Both the position numbers and the translations under genes were made by a program. Below the pieces are notes generated by a model. The model did not search any database and was not told where the DNA came from. It worked only from the letters and a program-made list of their open reading frames with translations. From NCBI GenBank assembly GCA_050290245.1, contig JBNKHH010000059.1:62001-126000 (forward strand): a stretch of 64,000 bases of DNA, given 5' to 3'. Shown here piece by piece: positions 32,473 to 41,354 of this stretch (positions are counted from its first letter, which is position 1; the number at the start of each line of letters is the position of its first letter). The DNA comes from JBNKHH01 sp050290245 (GTDB lineage: Bacteria; Pseudomonadota; Alphaproteobacteria; Rhodobacterales; Rhodobacteraceae).

Positions 32473-34107
32473 ATGGCCGATGAAACAACCAACCAGGGGA
32501 TCCCCGAGCCGGAAGGCGCGGTAGAGATCATCGACACCGACTATGAGATCGGGCAAAGCAACGTCGAGGGCAGCCTTGGCCCCTTCGGTTTCGATATTCA
32601 CAACCCGGTATTCCTGATTTCCGGCCTCGCGATCGTGGCCTTTGTTTTCTATGCGCTGGCTCTGCCGGAACAGTCTGCATCCTTCTTCGGCTGGCTGAGG
32701 CCGGCGACCACGTCGACGTTTGACTGGTTCTTCCTGGGGGCGGCGGACATCTTTGTTCTGTTCTGCCTTGTGCTGATTGTCAGCCCATGGGGAAGCGTGC
32801 GGATCGGCGGGAGGGAGGCGACACCGGACTATACCTATATCGGATGGTTCGCGATGCTCTTCGCTGCTGGTATGGGCATCGGTCTGATGTTCTATGGAGT
32901 GTCCGAGCCGCTTAGCCACTTCTCGACGTCTCTGGGCGGAACTTCGACCGAAAATGGGGTCAGAACCGACTGGGCACCTCTTGGTGCTGCTGCGGGGGAC
33001 ACTGCCGAAGCGATGCGTCTTGGCATGGCCGCCACGATCTTCCACTGGGGTCTTCACCCCTGGGCGATCTATGCCATCGTCGCTCTGGCACTCGCGCTGT
33101 TTACCTACAACAAGGGATTGCCTCTTACGATCCGTTCCGCGTTCTACCCGATCTTTGGTGAGCGTGTTTGGGGGTGGACAGGTCACATCATCGATACGCT
33201 TGCGGTGTTTGCCACGCTATTCGGTTTGGCGACCTCACTTGGCTTTGGTGCGACACAGGCCAATGCAGGACTTAACGAACTCTTCGGCATTCCGGTCGGA
33301 CCTACGACGGAAGTCATCCTGATCTCGATCATCACATCGATTGCCCTGATTTCGGTTCTGCGCGGCCTTGATGGCGGCGTTAAGGTCTTGTCCGAGATCA
33401 ACATGGGGCTTGCGGCACTTCTTTGCCTGTTCGTTCTGTTGGTTGGCCCGACAGTCGCTATCCTGACCGGCTTTGGCAGCAGCCTGCTGGCGTACATCGA
33501 GTATCTTCCCGCCTTGTCCAATCCGATCGGACGGGAGGACGTGAACTTCAGCCAGGGCTGGACTTCGTTTTACTGGGCGTGGTGGATCAGCTGGTCACCG
33601 TTCGTCGGCATGTTTATCGCCCGTGTCAGCCGTGGCCGTTCGGTGCGCGAGTTTGTGATCTGTGTTCTTCTGATCCCCAGCCTTGTCTGCGTCTTCTGGA
33701 TGAGTGTTTTCGGAGGGACCGCAATCAATCAGGTCGTCGCGGACTCCTACACCGGCGCTCAGGATGCCGGTCTGGCGTTGCAGCTGTTCAAGATGCTTGA
33801 TCCGTTGCCTCTGTCCAGCATTACGTCGCTCCTCGGTATCATCCTGGTGGTGGTGTTCTTTGTCACGTCATCGGACTCCGGCTCGTTGGTCATCGACACG
33901 ATCACGGCGGGGGGCAAGATTGATGCGCCGGTGCCACAGCGCGTTTTCTGGTGCATCTTCGAGGGCGCCGTTGCGATCGTTCTCTTGCTGGGCGGCGGAC
34001 TGGCCGCGCTCCAGGCGATGGTGATTTCCACCGGCCTTCCGTTCACCATCGTTCTCTTGCTGATGTGTTGGGCAATCGTGAAAGGCCTCATGGCCGAACC
34101 ACGCTGA
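32473..34107 (+). CDS. BCCT family betaine/choline/carnitine transporter
   Basis: A 544-residue inner-membrane protein with 12 predicted spans, preceded by a 50-residue acidic N-terminal tail. BCCT signatures are FAMLFAAGMGIGLMFYGVSEPLSHF, the Trp-rich GWTSFYWAWWISWSPFVGMFIARVSRGRSVREF and ITSLLGIILVVVFFVTSSDSGSLVIDTI. BCCT proteins take up compatible solutes or trimethylammonium compounds with Na+ or H+. The short C-terminus lacks a long osmosensing extension. A strong terminator follows. Confidence 0.95.
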   Translation: MADETTNQGIPEPEGAVEIIDTDYEIGQSNVEGSLGPFGFDIHNPVFLISGLAIVAFVFYALALPEQSASFFGWLRPATTSTFDWFFLGAADIFVLFCLVLIVSPWGSVRIGGREATPDYTYIGWFAMLFAAGMGIGLMFYGVSEPLSHFSTSLGGTSTENGVRTDWAPLGAAAGDTAEAMRLGMAATIFHWGLHPWAIYAIVALALALFTYNKGLPLTIRSAFYPIFGERVWGWTGHIIDTLAVFATLFGLATSLGFGATQANAGLNELFGIPVGPTTEVILISIITSIALISVLRGLDGGVKVLSEINMGLAALLCLFVLLVGPTVAILTGFGSSLLAYIEYLPALSNPIGREDVNFSQGWTSFYWAWWISWSPFVGMFIARVSRGRSVREFVICVLLIPSLVCVFWMSVFGGTAINQVVADSYTGAQDAGLALQLFKMLDPLPLSSITSLLGIILVVVFFVTSSDSGSLVIDTITAGGKIDAPVPQRVFWCIFEGAVAIVLLLGGGLAALQAMVISTGLPFTIVLLLMCWAIVKGLMAEPR

Positions 34108-34128
34108 CGCAAAGACGATATGCTTTGA

Positions 34129-34160
34129 ATGGCGCGCCTTTCCGGCGCGCCATTTTTTTT
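34129..34160 (+). terminator. Intrinsic terminator of uspA-BCCT
   Basis: A 10-bp perfect stem ATGGCGCGCC/GGCGCGCCAT, loop TTTCC, then seven T. Confidence 0.93.
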
Positions 34161-34264
34161 GCCGTCGCATTGTGTGGGTGCCGACGCGCGCACGTGGCGA
34201 CTATGCGAGCCAAGCCGAAAATCGCCACATGGAACCAGCAGATCCGAACTGTTATGGCGATTCA

Positions 34265-34290
34265 TGGGAAATACATGGGAAGACATGGAT
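34265..34290 (+). promoter_or_regulatory. MraZ-type box triplet 1
   Basis: TGGGA at 34265, TGGGA at 34276 and TGGAT at 34286 (periods 11 and 10 bp). In E. coli MraZ binds TGGGN repeats with about 10-bp period upstream of its own operon. Confidence 0.4.
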
Positions 34291-34356
34291 TCTCCGGAAA
34301 GATTCGGGTTCTTGCTCCGGCTAATCAGCGTAACCAGCAAAAAATCGCGTTCCGAA

Positions 34357-34382
34357 TGGGAAATAGTGGGATTTTTCTGGGC
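34357..34382 (+). promoter_or_regulatory. MraZ-type box triplet 2
   Basis: TGGGA at 34357, TGGGA at 34367 and TGGGC at 34378 (periods 10 and 11 bp), followed 20 bases later by a promoter-like pair TTGTAT (34403-34408), 17-bp spacer, TAGATA (34426-34431) in an AT-rich stretch. This is a likely MraZ operator at the dcw promoter. Confidence 0.55.
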
Positions 34383-34439
34383 GCTCAATTCAGTACCATA
34401 TATTGTATAAATAGATCGATAAGACTAGATATAGAGCCT

Positions 34440-34749
34440 ATATATGGACTCTAAAGTCAAACGCTGGCCGCCATTCCATTGATTGTTGCACAAGATTTTT
34501 GTTGCCTCCCATGAATTCCCATGGCACTCATTGTTCACCGGATGAGACGGGACAGCACGAGGGGCAGCAAACGACCCCAGGCAGAACCAAAAAAAGCAGG
34601 TTTCATACAGGCACCCGCTTTCATCTGACGACGAGATCCGGCGCGCGGGCGAGCAGACATCCCCCCAGGTGGCGCGCGCAGCTGGACTAACCCGGAAACG
34701 GGACGAGGGCGGCGGATCGGACAGTGGCAGCAGTCCGATCCGTCGTTTT
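34440..34749 (+). ncRNA. UpsM-like leader RNA of the dcw cluster (5' end uncertain)
   Basis: The 625 bases between the BCCT terminator and mraZ have no gene. From an AT-rich promoter-like stretch near 34403-34431, a transcript would run to a strong intrinsic terminator at 34710-34749, 37 bases before the mraZ GTG. A CCCG-GAAA-CGGG mini-hairpin lies at 34691-34702. In Rhodobacter sphaeroides the dcw cluster has an unusually long leader of this architecture that yields the sRNA UpsM by termination before mraZ; this locus has the same position and terminator logic. The 5' end is a guess. Confidence 0.55.
34710..34749 (+). terminator. Terminator/attenuator upstream of mraZ
   Basis: A 13-bp stem (34710-34722 with 34733-34745; core CGGATCGGAC/GTCCGATCCG), 10-base loop, then TTTTC. 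It lies inside the mraZ leader, so it must be partly read through for dcw expression. Confidence 0.85.
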
Positions 34750-34785
34750 CATATTCGGGGGTAGCGAAAAAGGGGCCGCGGGACA

Positions 34786-35289
34786 GTGGTTCGGAGGTTT
34801 AGAGGCGAAGGCCATCACAAGGTTGATGGAAAGGGCAGGGTGTCTATCCCGGCCCATTTTCGCCGAGTGCTCGAAGCGAGCGACCCGAACTGGTCCGAAG
34901 GCAAAGCGCCAGAGTTCGTCATCGTCTATGGCGACCACCGCCGCGAATTTCTCGAATGCTTTACGATCGACGCTGCCAACGAGGTGGACGCCAAGATCGA
35001 CGCGCTGCCGCGTGGCTCCACCAAGCGGCGGCTTCTTGAAACATTATTCAACGGCCAGTCCATGCTGACCAGTGTGGACGACACGGGCCGGATCGTTCTC
35101 CCCGCCAAGCTGCGGCAAAAGATCGGTATCGAGGGCGAGGCTTATTTCATCGCCACCGGCGATACATTTCAGGTTTGGAACCCTCAGACCTACGAAGATG
35201 TCCAATCCGTCAAAACGGCCGCGTTGCTTGACGAGATGCCGGACGACTTCGATGTTCTTTCCTTGCTGGACGACGGGGAGGAGGGCTGA
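34786..35289 (+). CDS. mraZ: Transcriptional regulator MraZ
   Basis: A 167-residue protein with two SpoVT/AbrB-like MraZ repeats: the first KVDGKGRVSIPAHFRRVLE (about 12-30) and the second DDTGRIVLPAKLRQKIGIEGEAYFIATGDTFQVWN (about 98-132). MraZ represses its own dcw operon and binds TGGGN-type repeats. The start is GTG (MVRRFRGEGHHKVDGKGR); AAAAAGGGG lies upstream. It is first in the cluster, three bases before rsmH. Confidence 0.95.
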   Translation: MVRRFRGEGHHKVDGKGRVSIPAHFRRVLEASDPNWSEGKAPEFVIVYGDHRREFLECFTIDAANEVDAKIDALPRGSTKRRLLETLFNGQSMLTSVDDTGRIVLPAKLRQKIGIEGEAYFIATGDTFQVWNPQTYEDVQSVKTAALLDEMPDDFDVLSLLDDGEEG

Positions 35290-35292
35290 CGA

Positions 35293-36285
35293 ATGGCCGC
35301 TGCTGCCCGCGCCTCGACGGACACTCCTCATATCCCGGTCCTTCTGGACGCCATCATCGAGGCCTGCGCGCCGATCGAGGGGCGCTGGCTGGACGGCACT
35401 TTCGGCGCCGGGGGCTATGCCCGTGGACTGTTGGCGGCAGGAGCCGCACATGTGACGGGCGTGGACCGAGATCCGATGGTATTCGAAATGGCGCAGGATT
35501 GGGCCTCCGCCTACGGCGACCGCCTGACGCTTGTCGAAGGCACGTTCTCCGAGCTTGATTCCTACGTCGACGCGCCTTTGGACGGTGTCGTTCTGGACCT
35601 TGGTGTTTCGTCCATGCAGCTCGACCAGGCAGAGCGTGGCTTTTCTTTCATGGCCGACGGCCCGCTCGACATGCGCATGAGCCAACAGGGGCCGAGCGCA
35701 GCTGATCTGGTTGCCGAGGCATCCGAGGCCGGGTTGGCCGACATCCTATATCACTATGGCGAAGAGCGGGCGGCACGGTCCATCGCACGGGCCATCGTGA
35801 AAGCGCGGCAGGACGCTCCAATCGAGACAACCGGTGCCCTCGTGCGGATTGTCGAAGCCGTCCTGCCGCGACCGAAACCGGGCCAGAGCCATCCTGCCAC
35901 GCGTACCTTCCAGGCGCTTCGCATCGCCGTGAACGACGAGTTCGGTCAGCTTGTCGAGGGGCTCGAGGCAGCCGAGCGGGTGTTGAAGGACGGTGGCTGG
36001 CTTGCAGTAGTGAGCTTTCACTCATTGGAAGACCGCGTGGTAAAGCGGTTCTTTCAGGCGCGATCCGGCAAGGCGAACACCGTCAGCAGATACCAACCGG
36101 AAACCGAGGCCGAAGCACCCCGTTTCGAGGCGCGCAATAAGGCCATTCCGCCCAGCGAAGACGAAATCGCACGCAACCCACGGTCAAGGTCGGCAAAGTT
36201 GAGGGTCGGTCGCAGAACCGCGGCACCGGCAGGCGACGTCGATCGCGCAAAACTGGGTCTGCCAAAACTGGTGAGGGTAGCGTGA
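35293..36285 (+). CDS. rsmH: 16S rRNA (cytosine1402-N4)-methyltransferase
   Basis: A 330-residue SAM-dependent enzyme (MraW) methylating C1402 in the ribosomal P site. Motif I is WLDGTFGAGGYARGLLAAG; VTGVDRDPMVFEMAQ is the acidic adenosine-binding loop; LDGVVLDLGVSSMQLDQAERGFSF is the catalytic D-L-G-V-S-S segment, and AVVSFHSLEDRVVKRFF the last family block. The TGA overlaps the GTG of ftsL (GTGA). Confidence 0.97.
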   Translation: MAAAARASTDTPHIPVLLDAIIEACAPIEGRWLDGTFGAGGYARGLLAAGAAHVTGVDRDPMVFEMAQDWASAYGDRLTLVEGTFSELDSYVDAPLDGVVLDLGVSSMQLDQAERGFSFMADGPLDMRMSQQGPSAADLVAEASEAGLADILYHYGEERAARSIARAIVKARQDAPIETTGALVRIVEAVLPRPKPGQSHPATRTFQALRIAVNDEFGQLVEGLEAAERVLKDGGWLAVVSFHSLEDRVVKRFFQARSGKANTVSRYQPETEAEAPRFEARNKAIPPSEDEIARNPRSRSAKLRVGRRTAAPAGDVDRAKLGLPKLVRVA

Positions 36286-36608
36286 AGTCGGTGTTTTATA
36301 TCGTGACGGCCATGGCCGTGATGGCGCTTGCCGTCTGGGCCTATCGTCAGAACTATGAAACCCAGGCGCGGCTGCGCGACGTCAGAGAGTTGCGGGCCGA
36401 GATCGCGGACTTGCGCGAACGAACCAGCGTTCTGCGCGCGGAATGGGCCTATTTGAACCGACCCGAACGTCTGGCGGACCTTGCCGACATGAATTTCGAT
36501 CGACTCGGATTGCTGCCTTTGCGCCCGGAGCACTTCGGTCGCATCGACCAGATTTCCTATCCGATCGAGAACGTCCAGGATGTGATGCAGCGCGAGGGGC
36601 GGGAATGA
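36282..36608 (+). CDS. ftsL: Cell division protein FtsL
   Basis: A 108-residue bitopic division protein. A single N-terminal transmembrane segment (VFYIVTAMAVMALAVWAY) is followed by a leucine-zipper-like coiled coil (TQARLRDVRELRAEIADLRERTSVLRAEWAYLNRPERLADLAD). It forms the FtsQLB-type complex that activates FtsWI. The GTG start overlaps the rsmH stop and the end overlaps ftsI by ATGA. Confidence 0.93.
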   Translation: MKSVFYIVTAMAVMALAVWAYRQNYETQARLRDVRELRAEIADLRERTSVLRAEWAYLNRPERLADLADMNFDRLGLLPLRPEHFGRIDQISYPIENVQDVMQREGRE

Positions 36609-38386
36609 CACGAACGCCACTTCGTCCTCTTGCCCGTATCCTGGCCGCGCGGCGAGCAGGCGAAAATCCGGATACCATCGAGCGCGAAAACCTTGCTGCA
36701 CGACACGATGCGGATCGTGATGCGCTCCGTCAAAGGGCCGAAGGGCGTCTTTTGGTGCTGGGAATCGTGTTCCTCTGCGCGTTCGTCATGGTTGGGCTGA
36801 AGATGTCCTTTCTGGCCGCTTCTGAGCCTGCTGAACCGCGCGCTGCGGCCAGCGGTGCCCAAATTGTGGCTGCACGGGCGGATATCACCGATCGGAATGG
36901 CCGCATCCTTGCCACCAACCTGACGACGCATTCTCTATATGCCCAACCGAGGCAAATGATCGATCCGTTGCGTTCAGCGCAGGAACTGGCAAAGATTTTT
37001 CCTGACCTGAACGCTGAGACGTTGCATCGCCAATTCACGGGCAATCGCAAGTTCATCTGGATCAAGCGTCGGATCAGTCCCGAGCAGCAACAGGCGGTGT
37101 TTGACATCGGCGATCCGGGTCTCCTGTTCGGTCCCCGCGAGATGCGTCTGTACCCGAATGGTCGACTGGCGGCTCATGTTCTGGGTGGGGCGGGGTTCGG
37201 GCGCGAAGGTGTTTCCTCGGCCGAGGTCATCGGCGTGGCCGGCATCGAGAAAGCGCTGGACGAAGAGCTTCGTGATCCCGGTCGCGGAGACGTTCCTTTG
37301 ACGTTGTCGCTGGACCTGACGATTCAAGCCGCCGTCGAGCGCGTTCTTGAAGGCGGCATGCAGTTGATGAACGCCAAGGGTGCGGCTGCGGTCCTCATGG
37401 ATATACACACAGGTGAAATCATTTCGCTTGCAAGCCTCCCGGACTTTGACCCCAACGACCGTCCGCGCCCTCTGACCGAAGGCGACCCCGGTGACAGCCC
37501 GCTGTTCAATCGCGCGGTGCAAGGTGTCTATGAGCTTGGTTCAACCTTCAAGATCTTCACCGCCGCGCAGGGTGTGGATGAGCGTCTTGTCAGCCGCTCG
37601 ACCTGGATTGACATCACCGGTCCCCTGACATGGGGCAAGCACAAAATTCGCGATTACTACGACCACGGCAAGGCGTTGACGGTCGAAGACGTGATCGTGG
37701 AGTCATCAAACATCGGCACCGCACGCATCGCCCTCATGATCGGCCCCGAACGTCAAAGAGATTTCCTCGACAGCCTAGGTCTCCTCTCGACGACGCCCGT
37801 GGAACTGGTCGAGGCCTCGTCGGCCAGGCCACTTCTTCCCAAGAACTGGTCCGAGATTCAGACGATGACCATTTCTTACGGTCACGGAATGTCGGCCTCC
37901 CCTCTGCACCTCGCGACGGCCTATGCCTCACTGCTGAATGGCGGCCTGCAGGTTACACCGACTTTGCTCAAAAAAGACCGCTACGAGCCGGGTCCCCGTG
38001 TCGTCAGCGAAAACACCTCCAAGCAAATGCGGGAGTTTCTGCGAGCCGTGGTCGAACGCGGGACGGCGACTCTTGCTGAGGTGCCGGGGTATCGCGTCGG
38101 CGGAAAGACCGGAACGGCAGACAAACCCAAGCCGCGCGGCGGATATTATGATGACAAGGTCATAGCGACATTCGCAAGCGTCTTTCCGGCTGATGATCCT
38201 GCCTATGTTCTGGTCGTGACGCTGGACGAACCCGTTGAAACCAGCGGAAGCAAACCGCGCCGCACCGCGGGCTGGACCGCCGTGCCGGTTTCGGCTGAGG
38301 TGATCCGGCGGGTCGCACCTCTTTTGGGGCTTGCACCGGATGTTGTACCTTCCGACGCCGAACGTGTAACACTGGTGAACAACTGA
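36605..38386 (+). CDS. ftsI: Septal peptidoglycan transpeptidase FtsI (PBP3)
   Basis: A 593-residue class B penicillin-binding protein. Short cytoplasmic N-terminus (about 1-47), one membrane anchor (LLVLGIVFLCAFVMVGLKM), pedestal domain, then the transpeptidase with Ser313-x-x-Lys (STFK), Ser367-Ser368-Asn (SSN) and Lys501-Thr-Gly (KTGT). The longer frame to 36443 overlaps ftsL; the ATG at 36605 overlaps the ftsL stop, as in the rest of the cluster. Confidence 0.97.
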   Translation: MTRTPLRPLARILAARRAGENPDTIERENLAARHDADRDALRQRAEGRLLVLGIVFLCAFVMVGLKMSFLAASEPAEPRAAASGAQIVAARADITDRNGRILATNLTTHSLYAQPRQMIDPLRSAQELAKIFPDLNAETLHRQFTGNRKFIWIKRRISPEQQQAVFDIGDPGLLFGPREMRLYPNGRLAAHVLGGAGFGREGVSSAEVIGVAGIEKALDEELRDPGRGDVPLTLSLDLTIQAAVERVLEGGMQLMNAKGAAAVLMDIHTGEIISLASLPDFDPNDRPRPLTEGDPGDSPLFNRAVQGVYELGSTFKIFTAAQGVDERLVSRSTWIDITGPLTWGKHKIRDYYDHGKALTVEDVIVESSNIGTARIALMIGPERQRDFLDSLGLLSTTPVELVEASSARPLLPKNWSEIQTMTISYGHGMSASPLHLATAYASLLNGGLQVTPTLLKKDRYEPGPRVVSENTSKQMREFLRAVVERGTATLAEVPGYRVGGKTGTADKPKPRGGYYDDKVIATFASVFPADDPAYVLVVTLDEPVETSGSKPRRTAGWTAVPVSAEVIRRVAPLLGLAPDVVPSDAERVTLVNN

Positions 38387-38403
38387 TCCTAAGGCGGCAG
38401 GCA

Positions 38404-39906
38404 ATGCACACCCGGGCGAAGACAAAATCTCTTGCCGAACTCGGGCTCGCGGCAAAGAACAGCGCAAATGTGCGTGTCACGGGACTGTCAGTCGACAGCC
38501 GCAACGTCAAACCGGGGCACTTGTTCGCAGCCTTACCCGGCACCAAGGTGCACGGCGGGGAATTCATTCAATACGCAATCCGCATGCAGGCGGGGGCCAT
38601 CCTGACCGACCCGGCGGGGGCGTCCCTTGCGAAAGACGTCCTTGAAGATAGCGACGTACCCGTCCTTGTGGTCGAGGATCCGCGCGAGACGCTGTCATTT
38701 GCAGCTGCTCTTTGGTTTGAGGCCCAGCCCGAAGTGCAGATCGCGGTAACCGGCACGAATGGCAAGACTTCGGTGGCGTCATTCACTCGGCAGCTTTGGG
38801 TCGAGATGGGCGCCGAAGCCGTCAACATCGGTACAACGGGTGTCGAAGGCAGCTTCACGATGCCGCTGAATCACACGACGCCCGAACCGATCACGCTACA
38901 CAGTGCGTTGGCGCGCATCGCGGATGCCGGAATCACCCATGCGGCTATGGAGGCATCCTCCCACGGATTGCAGCAGCGGCGCATTGACGGCGTGCGTTTG
39001 CGCGCGGGGGGCTTTACCAACCTCAGCCAGGATCACCTGGATTACCACGCGGATTTCGAGGACTATTTCCAAGCCAAGGCAGGTTTGTTTGACCGGGTCC
39101 TGCCCGAAGACGGTGCGGCTGTCATCAACATCGACGATGATTGGGGGCCTCGCATGGCAGCGGTGGCCGATGCACGGGGCCTTGATGTCTTGACCGTTGG
39201 ACGCGACAGGCGGGCTGCACTTCAGATACTTGGCCAAAGGTTCGATGCAACTGGCCAGGAGTTACGCTTTGAATGGGGCGGGCGCATCCGACAGGTGCGC
39301 ATGGGCCTGATAGGCGGCTTTCAGGCCGAGAACGCCTTGGTGGCAGCCGGGCTTTGCATCGTTACGGGCTCTGACCCGGATGAAACCTTCGATACGATGC
39401 ACACGCTTCAGACAGTGCGTGGGCGTATGCAATTCGCAGCCCGCCGCGAAAATGGTGCGACCGTCTTTGTTGATTATGCCCACACGCCGGATGCCTTGGC
39501 TACGGCACTGAAGGCCGTCCGGCCCCATGTCCTTGGTCGGTTGGTTGTGGTCTTCGGCGCGGGGGGCGACCGCGACACCGGCAAGCGACCCTTGATGGGG
39601 CGTGCCGCAGCGGACAATGCGGACATGGTTTTCGTGACAGATGACAATCCAAGGTCCGAGGACCCGGACCTCATCCGCGCTCAGGTTTTGGCCGGGGCCA
39701 GAAAAGGAGCTGCCGATGTGACCGAGGTAGGCGATCGAGCCGAGGCGATATTGCGTGCCGTTGATGCGTTGTCGCCGGGCGACACGCTGTTGATCGCCGG
39801 CAAAGGGCACGAGTCCGGGCAAATTGTCGGGGACGCTGTTCTTCCATTTGACGATGTAGAACAGGCCAGTGTCGCTGTCGCGGCATTGGACGGGAAAGGG
39901 CTATGA
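38404..39906 (+). CDS. murE: UDP-MurNAc-L-Ala-D-Glu:meso-diaminopimelate ligase
   Basis: A 500-residue Mur ligase adding the third stem residue. ATP site GTNGKTS at residues 117-123, the central HTTPEPITLHSAL and MEASSHGL with the carbamylated-lysine region, and DNPR at 414-417 (TDDNPRSEDP), the motif that selects meso-diaminopimelate. A conserved IAGKGHE lies near the C-terminus. Overlaps murF by ATGA. Confidence 0.97.
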   Translation: MHTRAKTKSLAELGLAAKNSANVRVTGLSVDSRNVKPGHLFAALPGTKVHGGEFIQYAIRMQAGAILTDPAGASLAKDVLEDSDVPVLVVEDPRETLSFAAALWFEAQPEVQIAVTGTNGKTSVASFTRQLWVEMGAEAVNIGTTGVEGSFTMPLNHTTPEPITLHSALARIADAGITHAAMEASSHGLQQRRIDGVRLRAGGFTNLSQDHLDYHADFEDYFQAKAGLFDRVLPEDGAAVINIDDDWGPRMAAVADARGLDVLTVGRDRRAALQILGQRFDATGQELRFEWGGRIRQVRMGLIGGFQAENALVAAGLCIVTGSDPDETFDTMHTLQTVRGRMQFAARRENGATVFVDYAHTPDALATALKAVRPHVLGRLVVVFGAGGDRDTGKRPLMGRAAADNADMVFVTDDNPRSEDPDLIRAQVLAGARKGAADVTEVGDRAEAILRAVDALSPGDTLLIAGKGHESGQIVGDAVLPFDDVEQASVAVAALDGKGL

Positions 39907-41354
39907 CCGTTCTGTGGACATCCGAGGACGCCTGCCTTGCAGTTGGGGGGCAGCTTGCAGGTCCGTCCTGGGAGGCGACCGGCGTTTCCATAGATACGCG
40001 CACGCTCCGACCGGGCGATCTCTTCGTTGCGTTGAAGGATGTTCGCGACGGCCACGAATTCGTGGCCTCTGCCCTTGAGAAGGGCGCCGCTGCGGCCCTG
40101 GTCAGCCGGCACCCTGTTGGTGTTCCCGGGGATGCCCCTTTGTTGTTGGTCGACGATGTCTTGTCGGCCTTGGAGCGATTAGGAGCAGCCGCTCGGGCGC
40201 GGACAAAGGCACAGGTCGTTGCGATCACCGGGTCGGTGGGGAAAACATCGACGAAAGAAATGTTGCGTGATGTGTTGGCGTCGCAGGGAAAAACCCATGC
40301 GGCAGAGGCCAGCTATAATAATCACTGGGGTGTTCCGCTGACGCTGGCCCGGATGCCTGTGGACACCGAATTTGCCGTGATCGAAATCGGTATGAACCAT
40401 CCCGGCGAGATCGAGCCGCTTTCCCGTTTGACCCGTCCCCATGTCGCGGTGGTCACAACGGTAGCCCCGGCTCACCTCGAAGCCTTTGGCAGCATCGAAG
40501 AGATCGCGACGGAGAAGTCGGCGATTTTCCGAGGACTGGAAAAAGGTGGCACTGCGGTTTTCAACTCCGATGTCGAGACCGCACCCATCTTGAATGCCGA
40601 AGCCAAAAAGTATGCTGATCGTCGGATCGGTTTCGGCGAAGCAGCGGATGCCGCCGTACGCGCCAAGGGGATCACCCTGACCGGATCGGCAAGTGTCGTC
40701 GAGTGCCAGTTCGCCGGCGAGAATCTGTTATTCAAAGTCGGCGCCCCCGGCCGCCATTTCGCAATGAATGCTTTGGCTGTCTGCGCGGTCGTCGAGGTAC
40801 TAGGTGCAGACATGGATTTGGCGCTCTGCGATATCGGGCAGTGGCACGCGCCATTGGGGCGCGGGAAGCGTGAGACAATTGTCCTGGACCCGGTCGAAGA
40901 CCAATCCATCGAATTGATCGATGACGCGTTCAACGCAAATCCCGCGTCGATGATTGCCGCTTTTGAAGTACTTGCCGCGATCGCGCCGACAGAAGGGCAG
41001 GGGCGTATTGCAAAAGGGCGCCGGATCGCCGTACTGGGCGATATGCTTGAACTTGGGCCCGACGAAATGGCGATGCACGCCAGCCTCGCAGAGCACCCGG
41101 CCTTTGGGTGTATCGACCAGGTCGATTGCGTGGGGCCGCGCATGCGGGCGCTTTATGACGTCCTCCCGCCCGGGAAACGCGGGGTGTGGGCAGAAACGGC
41201 AGACCAACTTGCTGCCAAGGCCCATAAACTGATTGATGCAGGTGACGTCGTTCTGGTCAAAGGCTCCAAGGGCTCGAAGGTCAGCCTGGTGGTAGATGCC
41301 TTGAGGCGACTGTCGCGCGCCATCGATCCGGACGAAATAAAAGGAATTGCATAG
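39903..41354 (+). CDS. murF: UDP-MurNAc-tripeptide:D-Ala-D-Ala ligase
   Basis: A 483-residue Mur ligase. ATP-binding loop GSVGKTSTKE near residue 110, then EASYNNHWGVPLTLAR and FAVIEIGMNHPGEI, and the C-terminal DDAFNANPASMIAAFEVL and RRIAVLGDMLELG. The domain order and motifs are those of MurF. It follows murE with an ATGA overlap and is directly followed by mraY with no gap. Confidence 0.97.
   Translation: MTVLWTSEDACLAVGGQLAGPSWEATGVSIDTRTLRPGDLFVALKDVRDGHEFVASALEKGAAAALVSRHPVGVPGDAPLLLVDDVLSALERLGAAARARTKAQVVAITGSVGKTSTKEMLRDVLASQGKTHAAEASYNNHWGVPLTLARMPVDTEFAVIEIGMNHPGEIEPLSRLTRPHVAVVTTVAPAHLEAFGSIEEIATEKSAIFRGLEKGGTAVFNSDVETAPILNAEAKKYADRRIGFGEAADAAVRAKGITLTGSASVVECQFAGENLLFKVGAPGRHFAMNALAVCAVVEVLGADMDLALCDIGQWHAPLGRGKRETIVLDPVEDQSIELIDDAFNANPASMIAAFEVLAAIAPTEGQGRIAKGRRIAVLGDMLELGPDEMAMHASLAEHPAFGCIDQVDCVGPRMRALYDVLPPGKRGVWAETADQLAAKAHKLIDAGDVVLVKGSKGSKVSLVVDALRRLSRAIDPDEIKGIA

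Noticed and set aside
34400..34440. Firm promoter assignment for the dcw leader
   Set aside because: The TTGTAT-N17-TAGATA pair is weak and the stretch is AT-rich, so many similar pairs exist; given only as a candidate.
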